From contig MCFE01000178.1 in the NCBI GenBank assembly GCA_002104905.1, positions 1-64,000 of the forward strand: DNA of 64,000 nucleotides. Reading direction: 5' to 3'. The position numbers were made by a program, and so were the translations under genes. Shown piece after piece: positions 1 through 10,954 of the stretch; position 1 is the first letter of the stretch, and every line of letters starts with the position of its first letter. The DNA is from Basidiobolus meristosporus CBS 931.73. Taxonomy: Eukaryota > Basidiobolomycota > Basidiobolomycetes > Basidiobolales > Basidiobolaceae. The notes below the pieces were generated by a model, which was not told the origin of the DNA, searched no databases, and was given only the letters and a program-made list of their open reading frames with translations.

Positions 1-1025
1 GATATGTATTTATTCAAGTGGTGTTCAGAAGGCATTCCTACCAAGAGTACATTAGATGCATTGGAAGTCATATGTGGACATTGTAGGAATATTTATCCAG
101 AAGTGAATCACCAATGCCAACTTGATGTATCTACAGCTGTTGTGTGAGGAGTTTGTGATGAGGTTTGAGCGGTTATACTACAAACATAAAGCTGAACACA
201 TAGATCTTTGCCACCACTGTATTCATTCTCCACTCCATGTTGCATGGTGTGTGAAGAATATTGGGGCTTGCTTCACCTTTTGGGAGTTTCCTATGGAGCA
301 GATGTGTGTGAAGATAGGAAGATGAGTCAAGTTGCAGGTACTACCATATCCCAATCTCATCAAGATTATTACCTTCAAGTCTGTCATGGATGTGATGAGT
401 TGGCACATAGAGGACAGCCACAAAGAGTTGGAAAATACTGAGGACAAATGTGCGCATAGAAACACCTATGCCTATGGCATTAAGAAGCTAAGCAGCCTCA
501 ATGCATGGGTAATCAGTTCAGTAATGCAAAGTTGGGTTGGGTGCAATAAGCAACTAATATTTATCAGGAAAACTCCACCAAGATATGCCAGATTTCTAGT
601 GGTCACAAGCCAACTTCTACACCATTAAATACAGAATTCAAACAAACAAAAGCCAGAGCGCACCTGTAAGGGGGACTAGAATCCAGCAGGGAGAAGGAAT
701 ATAGTGGCTAAATACCAAGAAGTTCTTTGCCAATATTCAGGAGGTATTCATGGCAGAAGTGGCAACAACCAAGCATATGTTTGCAAAATGTATATGCTAC
801 CAGCAGTACAAGGTATATGGCAACTTTGCAAGTATCACACTAAAAAGCCGTAAAGTTGAGGTGATAGAAGTATGTCAATTGCAGCAGGTGTATGCGTTTG
901 TAGGGGTTAGTACGCAGGAGGCCATAGTTTTTTTGATTCAAACTATACGTGGAATACCCAAAGTAGTAGTGGGTAAGCAAATAAAGGAAGGTGATTCTAC
1001 AGTGGAATATATAAATTGCCAGGTG
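1..1025 (+). pseudogene. Tnp2-type transposase, C-terminal part (degenerate)
   Basis: This is the C-terminal portion of a CACTA/EnSpm-like Tnp2 transposase; it runs in from the left window edge. Frames change and stops interrupt it, but the family's C-terminal block is readable: FTFWEFPMEQ near 275-305, PYPNL near 340-350, and a tail with KVYGNFASITLKS near 800-850. The same order recurs at 9243-10768 and, on the other strand, at 46750-47690, which shows it is a dispersed family and not a host gene. The match stops at 1025, where the terminus of an LTR-G copy begins. The DDE core is not in this piece. The family call is confident; the exact right limit is approximate. Confidence 0.75.
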
Positions 1026-1109
1026 TTATTACACCCAGTGAACATCCCATACACAAAACACTTGAGAAGTGTTGGATGTATCTCTCCCTTGGACTTATAA
1101 ACCACCACA
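1026..1109 (+). repeat. LTR-G terminal fragment
   Basis: These 84 bases match the last part of the 1.07-kb LTR-G copy at 56793-57862, including the words 'acacccagtgaaca', 'cacttgagaagtgttggatg' and the terminal 'ccaccaca'. Only the 3' end is present. It joins a Tnp2 tail on the left to gene U on the right, so it is a remnant of an insertion whose other parts are gone. Confidence 0.75.
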
Positions 1110-1555
1110 ATGTATTATGCACTCATCCTGTTTCTGGACTATTTCCTGATTTCTCTGTGCCATTGCATTTATCCTTTCAGCCACTGCAGCTAATTGCCTC
1201 ACTAATGCTTAGGTATGAGCTGGCACATACTTGCTAATATGTGAGGTGGTGATGTTATGATGACCACTTGCTGGCCTTCAACTCATGGTACCGCTATTGC
1301 TACATCATCATCCACCTCAGCAATATGGTCAGCTTATGGCCTTGCAGAAATTCCCAGTTGCCTACTTGACTGAGAGCCTGAGGAGTCTGCAGTGTTACCT
1401 TCAGTGGGCACACTGTCAACATGGCCTTTTTAGGATGTAGCCCTGCTTGTTGCACTGAATGTCAAAGCAAGCTGTTGTCCAACTGTTTCTCTGCTGCCAT
1501 CAGTAGTGGGGTTGGATTGGGAAGCAGACAACTTTGACGTATTTTTTGGCAGCAT
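1110..1555 (-). pseudogene. Gene U (unknown Tnp2 partner), N-terminal part, copy 1
   Basis: I do not recognise this protein family. The ATG at 1555-1553 opens MLPKNTSKLSASQSNPTTD, then GQQLALTFSATSRATS, a stop, and further downstream the coiled-coil start AERINAMAQRNQEIVQ near 1150. The same order is seen at 11560-11730, 22562-25558, 28540-29757, 31830-33254 and 43850-45440. It is transcribed away from the Tnp2 copy starting at 1775. The right-hand start is chosen because the ATG and the following MxPKN are shared by copies. A stop after SRATS and later frame breaks make it dead. Confidence 0.6.
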
Positions 1556-1774
1556 ATATATGGAAGTGAGTCAAACCAAAGGGTAAATGGTGTCACATAT
1601 GTGTGTATGTAGTGCCACAACTTTATCTTTAGTGCTTACTATGGCAGGTCATCATTGAATCTTACATTCATGGAGGTGCAATGTCTCAAACACAAGACTG
1701 TCTTAAATTCACATGGGTATGGCCTAAAAGTGGTATAATAGCATTATGTTGTTGAAGGACTAACTGTTTGCCCC
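1556..1774. promoter_or_regulatory. Conserved divergent intergenic region U/Tnp2, copy 1
   Basis: This 219-bp stretch separates the U start codon (minus) from the Tnp2 start codon (plus). Its length and sequence are kept in other copies (11731-11952, 222 bp; 22341-22561, 221 bp; 33255-33441 plus 35424-35454, 218 bp). It starts with an A/T run next to the U ATG and contains 'ggcaggtcatcattgaat' and 'gaggtgcaatgtctca'. The inference is a shared bidirectional promoter, possibly also with transposase binding sites. Confidence 0.55.
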
Positions 1775-2958
1775 ATGGACAAGACTACTTTGACTCAATG
1801 CTGTTAGAGAAGAGAAAAAGGACCATGCAGCTACTGTGGCAAGCCTGTCAGCCATGAAGTACACGGACAGCATAGGAAGCATTACAAGAATTACGGCCAG
1901 TTTTTTCCATACAAGTCATATCTAATCATTCATCAGTCACAACTGTACCAACATTATCTTGCCAGTCAGTTGATACTTCTATATTGGCACCTGGCTGTCT
2001 CTATCATCTTGCTAAAACTGAGTCAGGTGAGTTTGTGATGCCTTTAGGCTCACCTCAGCCTTCTGAATATGGCATGCAGAGTGATAGCTCTGAAAATGAA
2101 GGTCCAGTGATGGATTTTGAGCCTATCTCCCAATAACAACAAGACCACATATGAGCCTTGTCAAATACCTATATGAGATGAGACAACACCTGTGAAAGCA
2201 AATGCCAAGGATACTTTATGGAGCCAAGTGAGTCCAATAATTGATCTACTGGTGAATGATGTATTGGTGTGGCTAGAGAAGTGGCGCATTTCCACTAATA
2301 TCAGAAATGGGGGCTTTGAGGATTTAATACTATTTCTTGCCACTATCATACTGGGATGCAATGCAAGATGTACATAGTACAAGTGGACAACTATCAGGCA
2401 GCTGAAAACATATGATCCAGAGACTGTCCTGATTCCAGCATATGTCAACAATTGCATGGCATTCACATCCAAAAATGTTACTAATTATAACATGTCCAAA
2501 TTGTCAGGAATCCACCACCATTGAGGGAAAATATTGTTTATACCCCAGATATATTCCAGTCATACCCCATTTGAGGAAGCTGATGCAGTCCAACAAATAT
2601 TGCAAAGCTATACAGTACCACACTCAGTATCAGTCAAGTGCAAACAGATTTAATATATAAAATGGTAAACATTTTGAACAGCTAAGAATCAAGTGCTACT
2701 TTGAAGCTATGTATGACCAGGCCTTTGCCTTAGCACTAGATGGATTTTCATTAAACAAGTACTGTACCAGCAAATCCTGCTGGCCACTGATTCTCATCAA
2801 TCTGAATCTGCCACCCATCTTATGGTATCAGAGCAATAATCTGATGGTAGTCTTACAGGTATCTTGGCCTAAATCACCGTCCAACCTGGATAGCTACCTG
2901 TATCCATTGCTGGATGAGCTTTGTATGCTTTTCAGTGCAATAGCAGTAAATGGCCATC
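1775..2958 (+). pseudogene. Tnp2 transposase, N-terminal and core part, copy 1 (interrupted by Harbinger)
   Basis: It starts at the ATG of MDKTT, the position used by other copies, and runs through a Cys/His-rich N-terminus, an acidic-serine linker (ESGEFVMPLGSPQPSEYGM), and the core block ALALDGFSLNKY - CWPLILINLNLPPILWYQ - WPKSPSNLDSYLYPLLDEL (about 2720-2935). That core is typical of fungal Tnp2. The frame is broken at several points. The gene is cut at 2958 by the Harbinger element and resumes at 6261, with the 3-bp duplication ATC on both sides. The D of ALDGF is probably one of the catalytic acids (inference). Confidence 0.8.
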
Positions 2959-3649
2959 AGACTTGTTCCAATGTACCCTGCCAGGGCATGTGGTGCAATC
3001 CAGAGTCTCCAAGAGCAATTGGGTGTGATATTGTAGCTACCTGTAGGCAGGATTACTCTTGGACATTTTGCACCATGTGGGAAATTCATGCACACTATGG
3101 CACAATCTGGCACAATGAGGCTGGCACAAATGATTGCACCCACTTGTAATGTTTGCATCACGTGCACAATTGGATACTTCTATTATGGTAGTTAAAATTC
3201 AGTATTTAGATATGTTTCTTTAATGTAAATGGAAATAAATGCATATGACATTCTAAACTACACTGATACTTATCATTTTGCTTACCATCACTCCAATTGG
3301 ATGGTATCTCAATGATTTATTGGTCTAAAAGTATCCTGAATCTGTCAGCCCCCAATTGACTCTTCAACCAATACACAAGATATTTAGTGCAAATCAGATC
3401 AAATGGCTGCACTGGTGCCACAGATGATGTATCCATATGCAAGGTGTTTATTTATAGGGGCCCTGTCTCAAATATGAGACAACCTTCATATTGCTTATAT
3501 CAAAGATTTAGTGATCACTGATTTGCAATGGCTTGATACAGATTGCAAAAAAATGCGTTGTTTGGACCATTACAAATAATAGCAATTCAATGCAATTGCA
3601 TCATCTTCTCCTAGGCTTTTTTCTCACAGGGATTACTACTGAAGCATTT

Positions 3650-4843
3650 GGTAGTGATTCACTTTGCACACCCAAACTACTTTCTTGTTGACTATCCTCT
3701 TGGCTACTAGTGTATTTGTAGTCAGTATTTGCCTCCTAGTTGATGAGTGCAATGCTGCAGCTTAGCCGCGCTGAATTGCTCTGGATGCAACTGAGCCGGC
3801 CTGCAGTGCTACGCGCTGACACATTCTTTTACTTGCTAAGGGCTCTGGTGGTGGAGGCCCCTCATGTGGGTCATCATCAGTCAGTTCACCAGAAGAAACT
3901 TGCTGATAGTCAGGTGTAATGGCATGTGCAGACACAACTTGATGCACCGGTATGGCCCTTGGCTGAGTTCAATGTGATGCCGCTTGTTGATGCTACTTGG
4001 CCCGCTCCAATGGACTTATGTCTTTTTGAGTAGTTTGGTGGGTTCTGCTGGTTTTACTCTGAAGCGCACATGTTGACCCAATACGTATTGAGTTAATGTG
4101 CGGTGCTCTTGTGAAGGGTGTTGCGTAGTTTGGACTGATGTGTGCTGGTGTGCTGAAGTTGCAAGGGATGGTGGGAAATCCAGCAAGGAGTGCTGGCACA
4201 ATCTAGACAATGTTGCTTGCAGTCTGCATTCTTCCTCTTGAAGCTCACCTTCTGATTCCTCACTGTATTCACTTACCCTCTGTCTAATACTTTGGAACTG
4301 TTGCCTGGATGGGTCCTGGGTATATTGCTCTCAGAAGCCACTTAGCTCTACTAATATATAACGTAATACATCAGTCCTTTGAGGCAAAAACTCCTTCAAA
4401 ATCTCTTTAGTTCCCAAAGTCAAGGCACAAACGGATGTGTCCGGCCTGTACTAAGCAAATTGCGCTTAAAATTGTTCCTGTGCAGCTTCCTCATCAAATC
4501 CCCTCACTCTCAGCTCATTCTTGACTTCAATACTTGTCTTGTTAAATATCCTTTGACATATATCTGCTGGCATCTTGATGTAGAGCTCATGCCACAGCTT
4601 TCTACTCAGGTTCTTCCATCTCTGTTGACTCTCCAAGGTATCTAGTTCTGCTAGATTAATGAGTAGTGCCCAAATATCTGTATGAAGGCTCATCAAAGAC
4701 ACTTGGGCCATACTGAAACCATTTGGCAAGAACTCAAATAGATCTGACATCACCTTTTCTGGTCTGGACCATGCTTTTGAGCTGGGGGATGGGTTTTGTC
4801 TGCATTGAACTAAAGATGAGTTAATACTTGGTACAGGGACCAT
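3650..4843 (-). pseudogene. Harbinger accessory protein (putative DNA-binding partner)
   Basis: PIF/Harbinger elements usually carry a second gene, commonly a Myb/SANT-like DNA-binding protein that works with the transposase. This reading frame lies where that gene is expected and points away from the transposase. From the ATG at 4843 it is open for 125 codons (helical, with SQQRWKNLSRKLWHEL and DEEAAQEQF), and after two or three stops the same frame continues as an acidic-Glu stretch (EYSEESEGELQEEE) and CQHSLLDFPPSLATS to about 4016. A separate Pro-rich, basic tail (HEGPPPPEPLASKRMCQR) lies at 3762-3947. I do not see a clear Myb signature, so the DNA-binding role is inference from position. 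The stretch 3760-4200 keeps unusually many CpG. Confidence 0.5.
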
Positions 4844-5202
4844 AGTGACAGATTTGGATACTTTATCAATGGTGTACTGGCATCAACCCGGTCTTATATG
4901 AAATATATACAAAAACTAATGTGATTGTTGAATTTTCCATATATTATGCATGATGCATCTTGGATTGCATTGACATGGATCAGATCACATCAATTGCAGA
5001 TGTCCTATTTGATTATAGACTTGTGGGTAAAACATCAATAAAAACACCCAGCCATTGTTTGAGGATGATTCTTGCAACATAATGATGGGATACATGTCAA
5101 TTGATGGAGATTTAATCATAATGCATGAAAAATCAGATAAATAAAGCTGATTGCACCAAATTGATTCAAATCACCTCAGCCTAATCCTCCAGCAATTTTA
5201 GT

Positions 5203-6003
5203 ATGACTTACTCATCTGAACAGTCTTTTCTCATCAATCCCCTTACTACCACTGGATTTCCTTTTGACACACTCAAGAAGATCTGTACAAAGTACTGTGG
5301 TCCATCTACCCCAATCTACTCAAGGAGATCCCTTGTTAAGCTTCCCTGCTATCACAAGAACTATTGCCCTACAAGGTTTCATCCCACCATTCATGGCAAC
5401 AAAAGTCCAAGAAGCTTTCATTCCTAGCTGACAGCAATGGAGAACCACCTTGCAGAGGGTATGATTGGCTTAGAGCAAGCATGGAGTACTAGGTTCAGAA
5501 GTTCCAATAGACTTCCATATCCCAGAGTGTTTAGTAACAGGTTCCATATAAGGAATATTGTGGATACCTTCCCAGTCAGGATTAACAGACCTTCTAGAGG
5601 GCAGAGGCACTTTTATTCTGGCAAATGCAAGGCACACTGTGTGAAGCTTCAAGCACTGTCTGACATTGAGGGTAAGATCATCTGGTTTAGTGGGCCATTT
5701 GCTGGAAGTAGGCATGACAATGCACTCTGGGTAGAGAATCATCCAGAATACAGTAGAGGGGAGAAATATGCGGCAGACTTAACATATATTGGAGAGGAGT
5801 GTCAGAGATTAGGATGTATTACAGCTTATAGGAAGCCAAGGAATGGTGTGCTTTGCAGTGAGCAGAAGCCCTACAATGAGATATTTAATCATTTCAGAGT
5901 GAGGGTAGAGCATACACTTGGATATCTGAAAAGATTCAACATATTGGCCGGTAAATACAGAGGAAAGTTATATATAGGAGAAAACAGCAGAATAGGTAAA
6001 TAA
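5203..6003 (+). pseudogene. Harbinger DDE transposase (DDE_Tnp_4 type), one in-frame stop
   Basis: This is the catalytic transposase of the element, cutting and pasting DNA by the DDE nuclease fold. One frame runs from 5203 to 6003, broken only by TAG at 5425. Visible motifs are IVDTFPVRINRPSRGQ (first Asp, near 5560), FYSGKCKAHCVKLQALSD, GPFAGSRHDNALW, AADLTYIG (second Asp, near 5775), and RVRVEHTLGYLKRF (Glu, near 5910). These match the HARBI1/PIF pattern. At about 266 codons it is shorter than the usual 350-450, so the N-terminal helix-turn-helix part is missing, frameshifted, or separated by an intron I cannot place. The catalytic triad looks intact. Confidence 0.8.
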
Positions 6004-6260
6004 GTCAAGATACTTATCAATGCACAGTATACTCATACAAGAACACATTAACTGAGAGATATGTGTCTGGAGCGTTATGAAGAGTGAATAAAGCAAGGAA
6101 AGCACTACTCTGATTAACATAAGTAAGATTGAGTAAAACTACTAGTAACTATATCCTACCTCTGGCATTATAGTAGAAATCGTAGTGCCAGATGGTACAA
6201 GATCAATCCGGCACTATAAACAGGCTAGCACTATATGGCCCTATCCAATGGAATAACTCT

Positions 6261-7144
6261 ATCAAGTAAAAGCACAATTTATTATCTGCATTGGAGATGC
6301 CCTGGCCATCAGCAAGTTAGCAGGTTATTCTGGGCACAGTGGATGGTATTACTGTCAAATGTCTGAGATACAGGGGATTTATTCCATAACTCAATACTAA
6401 GAAATTCTTTGTGGATATTCAGGAGGTATTCATGAAAGAATTGGTGTCAACCAAGTATATGTTTGCAAGATGTATATGTTGCCAGCAGTACAAGGTATAT
6501 GGCAACTATGCAAGTATCACACTCAAAAGCTGTAAAGTTGAGGTGATAGAAGTACGTCAAATGTGGCTGGTGTGAGTGTTTGTAGAGGTTAGTATGCAGG
6601 AGGCCTTAGTTTTTTTTTATTTAAACTATATGTAGAATACCCAAGGTAGTAATGGGTAAGCAAATAAAGAAGGGCAATTCTACTGTGGAATACAGGGATT
6701 GTGCAAGAGGAGGTAGAAGAAGAGAATACCATTTAGTAAATTGACATATCAGCATTATTCAGAACTGCTCTAGGCTCTCATACTGCCAGTATAATGCCAT
6801 CAGAGTCTTGTTGTGAGGCTGCTAAGATACTATCAAGTTTCTTGCCAAATAAGACAATTGGATGTCCTGACCAGTTGGATCCACTTTTAATAGTTATAGA
6901 GCACAAAAAGACCGCAAAAATACCATGCAATTTATGTCACAGCACCAATCAAATCTTGTCCAGTCTTATCTCTTTAAATGGTAGTCAAAATAGGAAAACA
7001 TTGTTGTAATCCTGTGGTAAGACTGTTAGAGGGTCACTAGTTCCAAGCTGGTGGTATTTTGACGGTTTCTAAACAGGATCCTGATGGCTAATCTGGATTG
7101 GATCCACCTGTGGGACCAAGTTATTTTTTATGGGGTCTGTTTCA
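6261..7144 (+). pseudogene. Tnp2 transposase copy 1, continuation and C-terminal tail
   Basis: The sequence after the Harbinger insertion continues the Tnp2 core: GDALAISKLAGYSGHS - YCQMSEIQGIYSIT (about 6290-6395), the GD-PA and GHN-CxMC block. Near 6398 it jumps to the C-terminal tail (KKFFVDIQEVF, matching 715-760), so about half of the gene is deleted. Further right, 6794-7009 encodes ESCCEAAKILSSFLPNK and LLIVIEHKKTAKI, a terminal segment also seen on the minus strand near 46800-47030. The bases 7020-7144 show no recognisable coding content. Confidence 0.65.
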
Positions 7145-8508
7145 AGAGTGTTTGTGACACCTTAAGGCTCACCCTAGCCTTTTGAATATGGCAGGCAGAG
7201 TGATAGCTCCAAAGAAGCAGGCTCACTGATGGATTGTTAGCCTATCCTCCTTAGCAACAGTACCCTACATGAGTCCTGCAAAATGTTATTATGCAAGGAG
7301 ACAACACCTGTGGAAAAAAATGCCAAGGATACTTTATGGAATCAAGTGAGCCCAGTAATTCATCTATTGGTGAATGATGTGAAAAACATTGTTCACACTT
7401 GGGATATATTCCAGTACTATCACATGTAAAGAAGCTCATGCAGTCCAACATATATTGTTAAGCTACAAAGCACCGCACTTAGTATCAATCAGGTGCAAAC
7501 ATATCCAATATACTTGATGGCCTACATTGAAATAGTTGAGAAGCAAGGGCTACTTTAAAGGTTTGTATGACCATGCCTTTGCTTTGGCTCTTGATGAATT
7601 CTTGTTAAACAGGTACTCTACCAGCTTATCTGGCTGGCCACTGTATCTCATTGGCCTGAAAATGCTACCTATCTTATGGTATCAGAGCCAAAATATATTG
7701 GGAGTTTCACTGGTATATGGGCCTAAATCACCATCCAACCTGGATAGCTACTGTATTCATTGCTGGATGAGTTTTGTATGCTTTACAGCATGATAACAGT
7801 AAATGTAGGTCATGTAAAGCTCATATGATTATCTGCACTGGAGATACCCCAGCCATTGGCAGGATAGGTGGCTTTTCTGGGTCCAATGAAGAGTATTGCT
7901 GTCAGATGCATGAGATCCAAGGTACTTATACCACAACTGACACACATTAGTACTACCCAAATACCAACATTAAGTACATTGTCTTTCCATGGAGAGAATG
8001 TACAGAGGTCATCATGCCAATCCAGCTAAGTTGGCAAGCTATAGGCCATTTGACAGATAAAGAGTTAGCAAGAAACCAGAGATATTTGGGATAGAGGGTA
8101 TTTGTTGGAGCAAAAGCTTTCCACTGGGAGCAATACACTTGCTTTTCAACAATGTTTAAAGCTGATTACCAAGTTGTACATGGGGCATCTCAATCTAAAT
8201 GAGTTCTTTGAGATACCAGAGAAATTTGAAAGAATAGGCACACCATATTTTAGAGTATTGGCTATTCTAAGTACTTCTCACAGGCTCTAATCAGCATTCA
8301 TACACATGTGCAGCAATAGAAGTGGAAGGACTGGAGAAGCTGGGTATGTATTTCTTCAAGTTGTATTCTGAAGCCATTTATACAAAGAGTAGATTGACAA
8401 CATCCCTATACTGATGACCTAGTTGTACATGAAGCATTTCAAGTTAAACTTGCCCTTTGAGATACTGGAGAAATTTGAAAGAATTGGCAAGATATATCTT
8501 AGAGTATT
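7145..8508 (+). pseudogene. Tnp2 transposase copy 2, first part (interrupted by hairpin element)
   Basis: The copy starts inside the N-terminal linker (FVTPxGSPxPFEYG) and lacks the start codon. The core is well preserved near 7545-7800: GLYDHAFALALDEFLLNRYS, GWPLYLIGLKMLPILWYQS and GPKSPSNLDSY; then ICTGDTPAIG - GFSGSNEEYCCQMHEIQGTY near 7830-7930. Stops and frame changes break it. It continues at 9243 after a 734-bp hairpin element, with the 3-bp duplication ATT at 8506-8508 and 9243-9245. The uninterrupted wording 'gagtattggctatt' is seen in the same copy near 8256. Confidence 0.75.
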
Positions 8509-9242
8509 AGACTAGTTCTGTTGGATAGTGCCACATTGAGCCATGAGTGCCAAATGGTGCCATTGAATGACAGAAAGGCATAGTGGACCTAAACTTGGCC
8601 TCAGATTGTGATATATAGCTCTTCATCCTCATGCAAAGCAGCCCTTGTGTTTCATCTATTGTGCTGGAGAAAAATCCATTTTTTGACCTTTTTTTTTGGA
8701 TCAGTGTTGCACAGGATGTGTAAGAGAACAGAAGGAATGAAGACATGCATCTGGTACTCAATACCCATGGCACTCTGAACCTAGCTCCTGTGGCTTGTAT
8801 GATGTCACAAAAATGCATGGCACTATCTTAGGACACTGCTCCTATCAGGCACTATATTTAAATATTAGCCCTAAAGTAAAGCCTATATAAAGCACTTATA
8901 GTGCCAGATAGTACCAGTGGAACAAGATAGTGCCATACATTTTTGTGACTTGATACAAGCTACTAAAGATAGTTTCAGAGTGTCATGGGTATTGAGTACC
9001 AGATGTATGCCTTCATTTCTTTTGTGCTCTTATACATACTACACAACATTGATTCAAAAAAAAGGTCAAAAAATAGATTTTCTCCAGTACAATGAGTGAA
9101 ACAGAGGGGCTGCTCTGCATAAAGATTCAGAACTATGTTTCACACTCAGTGGGCAAGTATAGGCATACTTGGCCTCCCTAGCACACTATGGCATCATTTG
9201 GCACTCATGGCTCAATGCGGCATCATCCAATGGAACATGTCT
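8509..9242. mobile_element. 734-bp palindromic hairpin element (H), copy in Tnp2
   Basis: The ends AGACTAGTTCTGTTGG and CCAATGGAACATGTCT are inverted repeats, and nearly the whole length folds back on itself: about 346-bp arms around a centre of about 42 bp near 8855-8900. The target duplication is ATT. The length is identical to the copies at 26814-27547 and 33815-34548. It has no transposase of its own. The ends resemble those of the Harbinger element at 2959-6260. Confidence 0.85.
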
Positions 9243-9730
9243 ATTGGCTATTGTAGGTACTTCTCACAGGCTCCAACCAATATTCTTATGCATGTTCAAC
9301 AATACAAATACAAAGACTGGATGAAGTGGATATGTATTTATTCAAGTGGTGTTCTGAAGCAATTCCTACAAAGTGTACAAAGGAAACATTGAGAGTCACA
9401 TGTGGGCATTGTAGGAATATTTATCCAAAAGCAGATCATCAATGCCAATTTTACACATCTACAGCTTTTATGCAAAGAGCTTGAGATGGGATTTGAGCAG
9501 CTATACTACAACCATAAAGCTGAACAAGTATATTTCTGCAACTATTGTGTCCATTTCCTACTCCATCTTGCTTGGTGTGTGGAGAATATTGGGCCTTACT
9601 TCACCTTCTGGGAGTCTGCTATGGAGCAGAATTGTGATGAGACAGGAAGACAACTCAAGTCTCAGGTACTGCCATACCTAATATCATCAACAATATTGCC
9701 TTCAAGTCTGTCATGGCTGTGATGAGCTGG
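9243..9730 (+). pseudogene. Tnp2 transposase copy 2, middle part
   Basis: This continues the gene after the hairpin insertion: DWMKWICIYSSGVLKQFLQ, then IVGIFIQKQIINANFTHLQLL and the C-terminal block HLAWCVENIGPYFTFWESAMEQ, in which the usual PMEQ is AMEQ. It is cut at 9730 by a solo LTR-E and resumes at 10099. The frame is open for 106 codons from 9402 to 9722, so this is one of the better-kept C-terminal blocks. Confidence 0.7.
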
Positions 9731-10098
9731 TGTTATAATCTGCCGCTTGAATGTTTAAGTTAGATCAGTTTTTAGTCAAATCAATTAGTATATGCTTAGG
9801 TTATCAGTATATCATTATTATCTATGAAATCAGTAGCATTAGTCAGCACATGAATCAGCAGATCCTTATCAGACAGAAATAGATATATTAAGTAGGATCT
9901 TATTGGGTGATGATGATGCAATCAAATGAGTCATCAGCCCCAACCTACATTAGGAAATACAATTAGTCAGCAATTGATCTGGCAAAATGTATATAAGGAG
10001 CTGCTGGAACCTCAATAAAAATCAGTTCAAGTTTTAGTGAATACAATACTAGCTAAACTCCCTATTCCTCTACAACTCTTATACCAAGACTTGTAACA
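9731..10098 (+). mobile_element. Solo LTR, family E (LTR of Ty3 elements A and B)
   Basis: This 368-bp LTR starts TGTTATAATCTG and ends CTTGTAACA. It closely matches the LTRs at 52900-53267 and 53479-53846 and, reversed, 58882-59249. The flanks share CTGG (9727-9730 and 10099-10102) and the Tnp2 gene is continuous across it, so it is a clean insertion later reduced to one LTR. A TATA-like ATATAAGG lies at 9991 and AATAAA at 10014. Confidence 0.85.
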
Positions 10099-10768
10099 CT
10101 GGCACACTGAGGACAGCCAAAAAGATGTGAAAAATATTGAAGACTGATGTGCACATGGAAAAACCTATGCCTATGACATTAAGAAGCTAAACTGCCCCAA
10201 TGCATGGGTAATTCATTAAGTAATGCACAGTTAGGCTGGGTGCAGCAAGCAACTAATTTTTATTAGGAAAACTCTACCAAGATATGCTGGATTTCTCATG
10301 GTCACAAGCCAATTTCAACACCATTTAATAGGGAATTCACACAAACAAGAGCCTGAATGCACTTATAAGGGGGACTAGTATTCAGCAGCAAAAAGGAATA
10401 TATTGGCCAAATGCCAAAAAGTTCTTTGCAGATATACAGGAAGTATTGATAGTAGAAGTGTCAGTGACCAAGCATAAGCTTGCAAGATGTATATGTTACC
10501 AGCAATACAAGGTATATGGCAATGTTGCAAGCATGACACTAAAAAGCTGTACAGTTGAGGTGGTAGAAGTAAGTTGATTGTGGCTGATGTACAAATTTGT
10601 AGAGGGTAGTAAGCAGGAGGCCATAGTATTTTTGATTCAAGCTATATGTGTAATACCCAAGATAGTAGTGGGTAAGTAAATCAAGAGGGGTGATTCTACA
10701 GTGAAATATGTAAATTGCACCAGTGGAGGGAGAAAAAGGAAGTACCACTTGACCAAATTATTTTTCAT
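10099..10768 (+). pseudogene. Tnp2 transposase copy 2, C-terminal tail
   Basis: This part matches the tail in 400-1025 closely: the EDxKMCTWKN region, QQQIHRPQ-like readings and the QYKVYGNVASMTLKSCTVEVVEV block near 10500-10570. Multiple stops interrupt it. After about 10740 (GRKRKYHLTK) similarity to Tnp2 fades, and 10769-10808 shows nothing recognisable. Confidence 0.6.
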
Positions 10769-10808
10769 AGGGTTCAGGAGGGAGATAGCTGATTATTGCT
10801 GCTACCAA

Positions 10809-10945
10809 TGTTACAATTCTTGGTTTAAAGGTTGTAGAGGAATAGGCAGTGTAGCTAGTATTGTATTCACTAAAACTTGAACACATTTTATTGAGGCTGC
10901 AGCAGCTCATTATATACATTCTGCCAGATCAATTGCTGACTAATG
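10809..10945 (-). repeat. Truncated LTR-E
   Basis: Reverse-strand match to the outer 137 bases of LTR-E, from TGTTACAATTCTTGG through 'ggaataggcagtgtagctagtattgtattc' in part, to 'gccagatcaattgctgacta'. The rest of the LTR is missing; minus-strand Tnp2 sequence begins a few bases to the right. Confidence 0.75.
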
Positions 10946-10954
10946 ATGATCTCC

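Larger units (their letters stand above)
2959..6260 (+). mobile_element. PIF/Harbinger DNA transposon, copy 1
   Basis: A 3302-bp element is inserted precisely in Tnp2. The left end reads AGACTTGTTCCAATGTA and the right end, reverse-complemented, AGAGTTATTCCATTGGA, imperfect inverted repeats. Flanks 2956-2958 and 6261-6263 are both ATC, a 3-bp target duplication as expected for this superfamily. It carries two divergent genes: an accessory protein (minus, about 3650-4843) and a DDE transposase (plus, 5203-6003). A second copy on the minus strand begins at 58664. About 700 bp at the left (2959-3650) and 250 bp at the right have no gene that I can see. Confidence 0.85.

Noticed and set aside
223-465. 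Antisense frames such as 223-465, 2161-2472, 2874-3167 and 41733-42263
   Set aside because: They oppose recognisable Tnp2 sequence and recur only because the family recurs.
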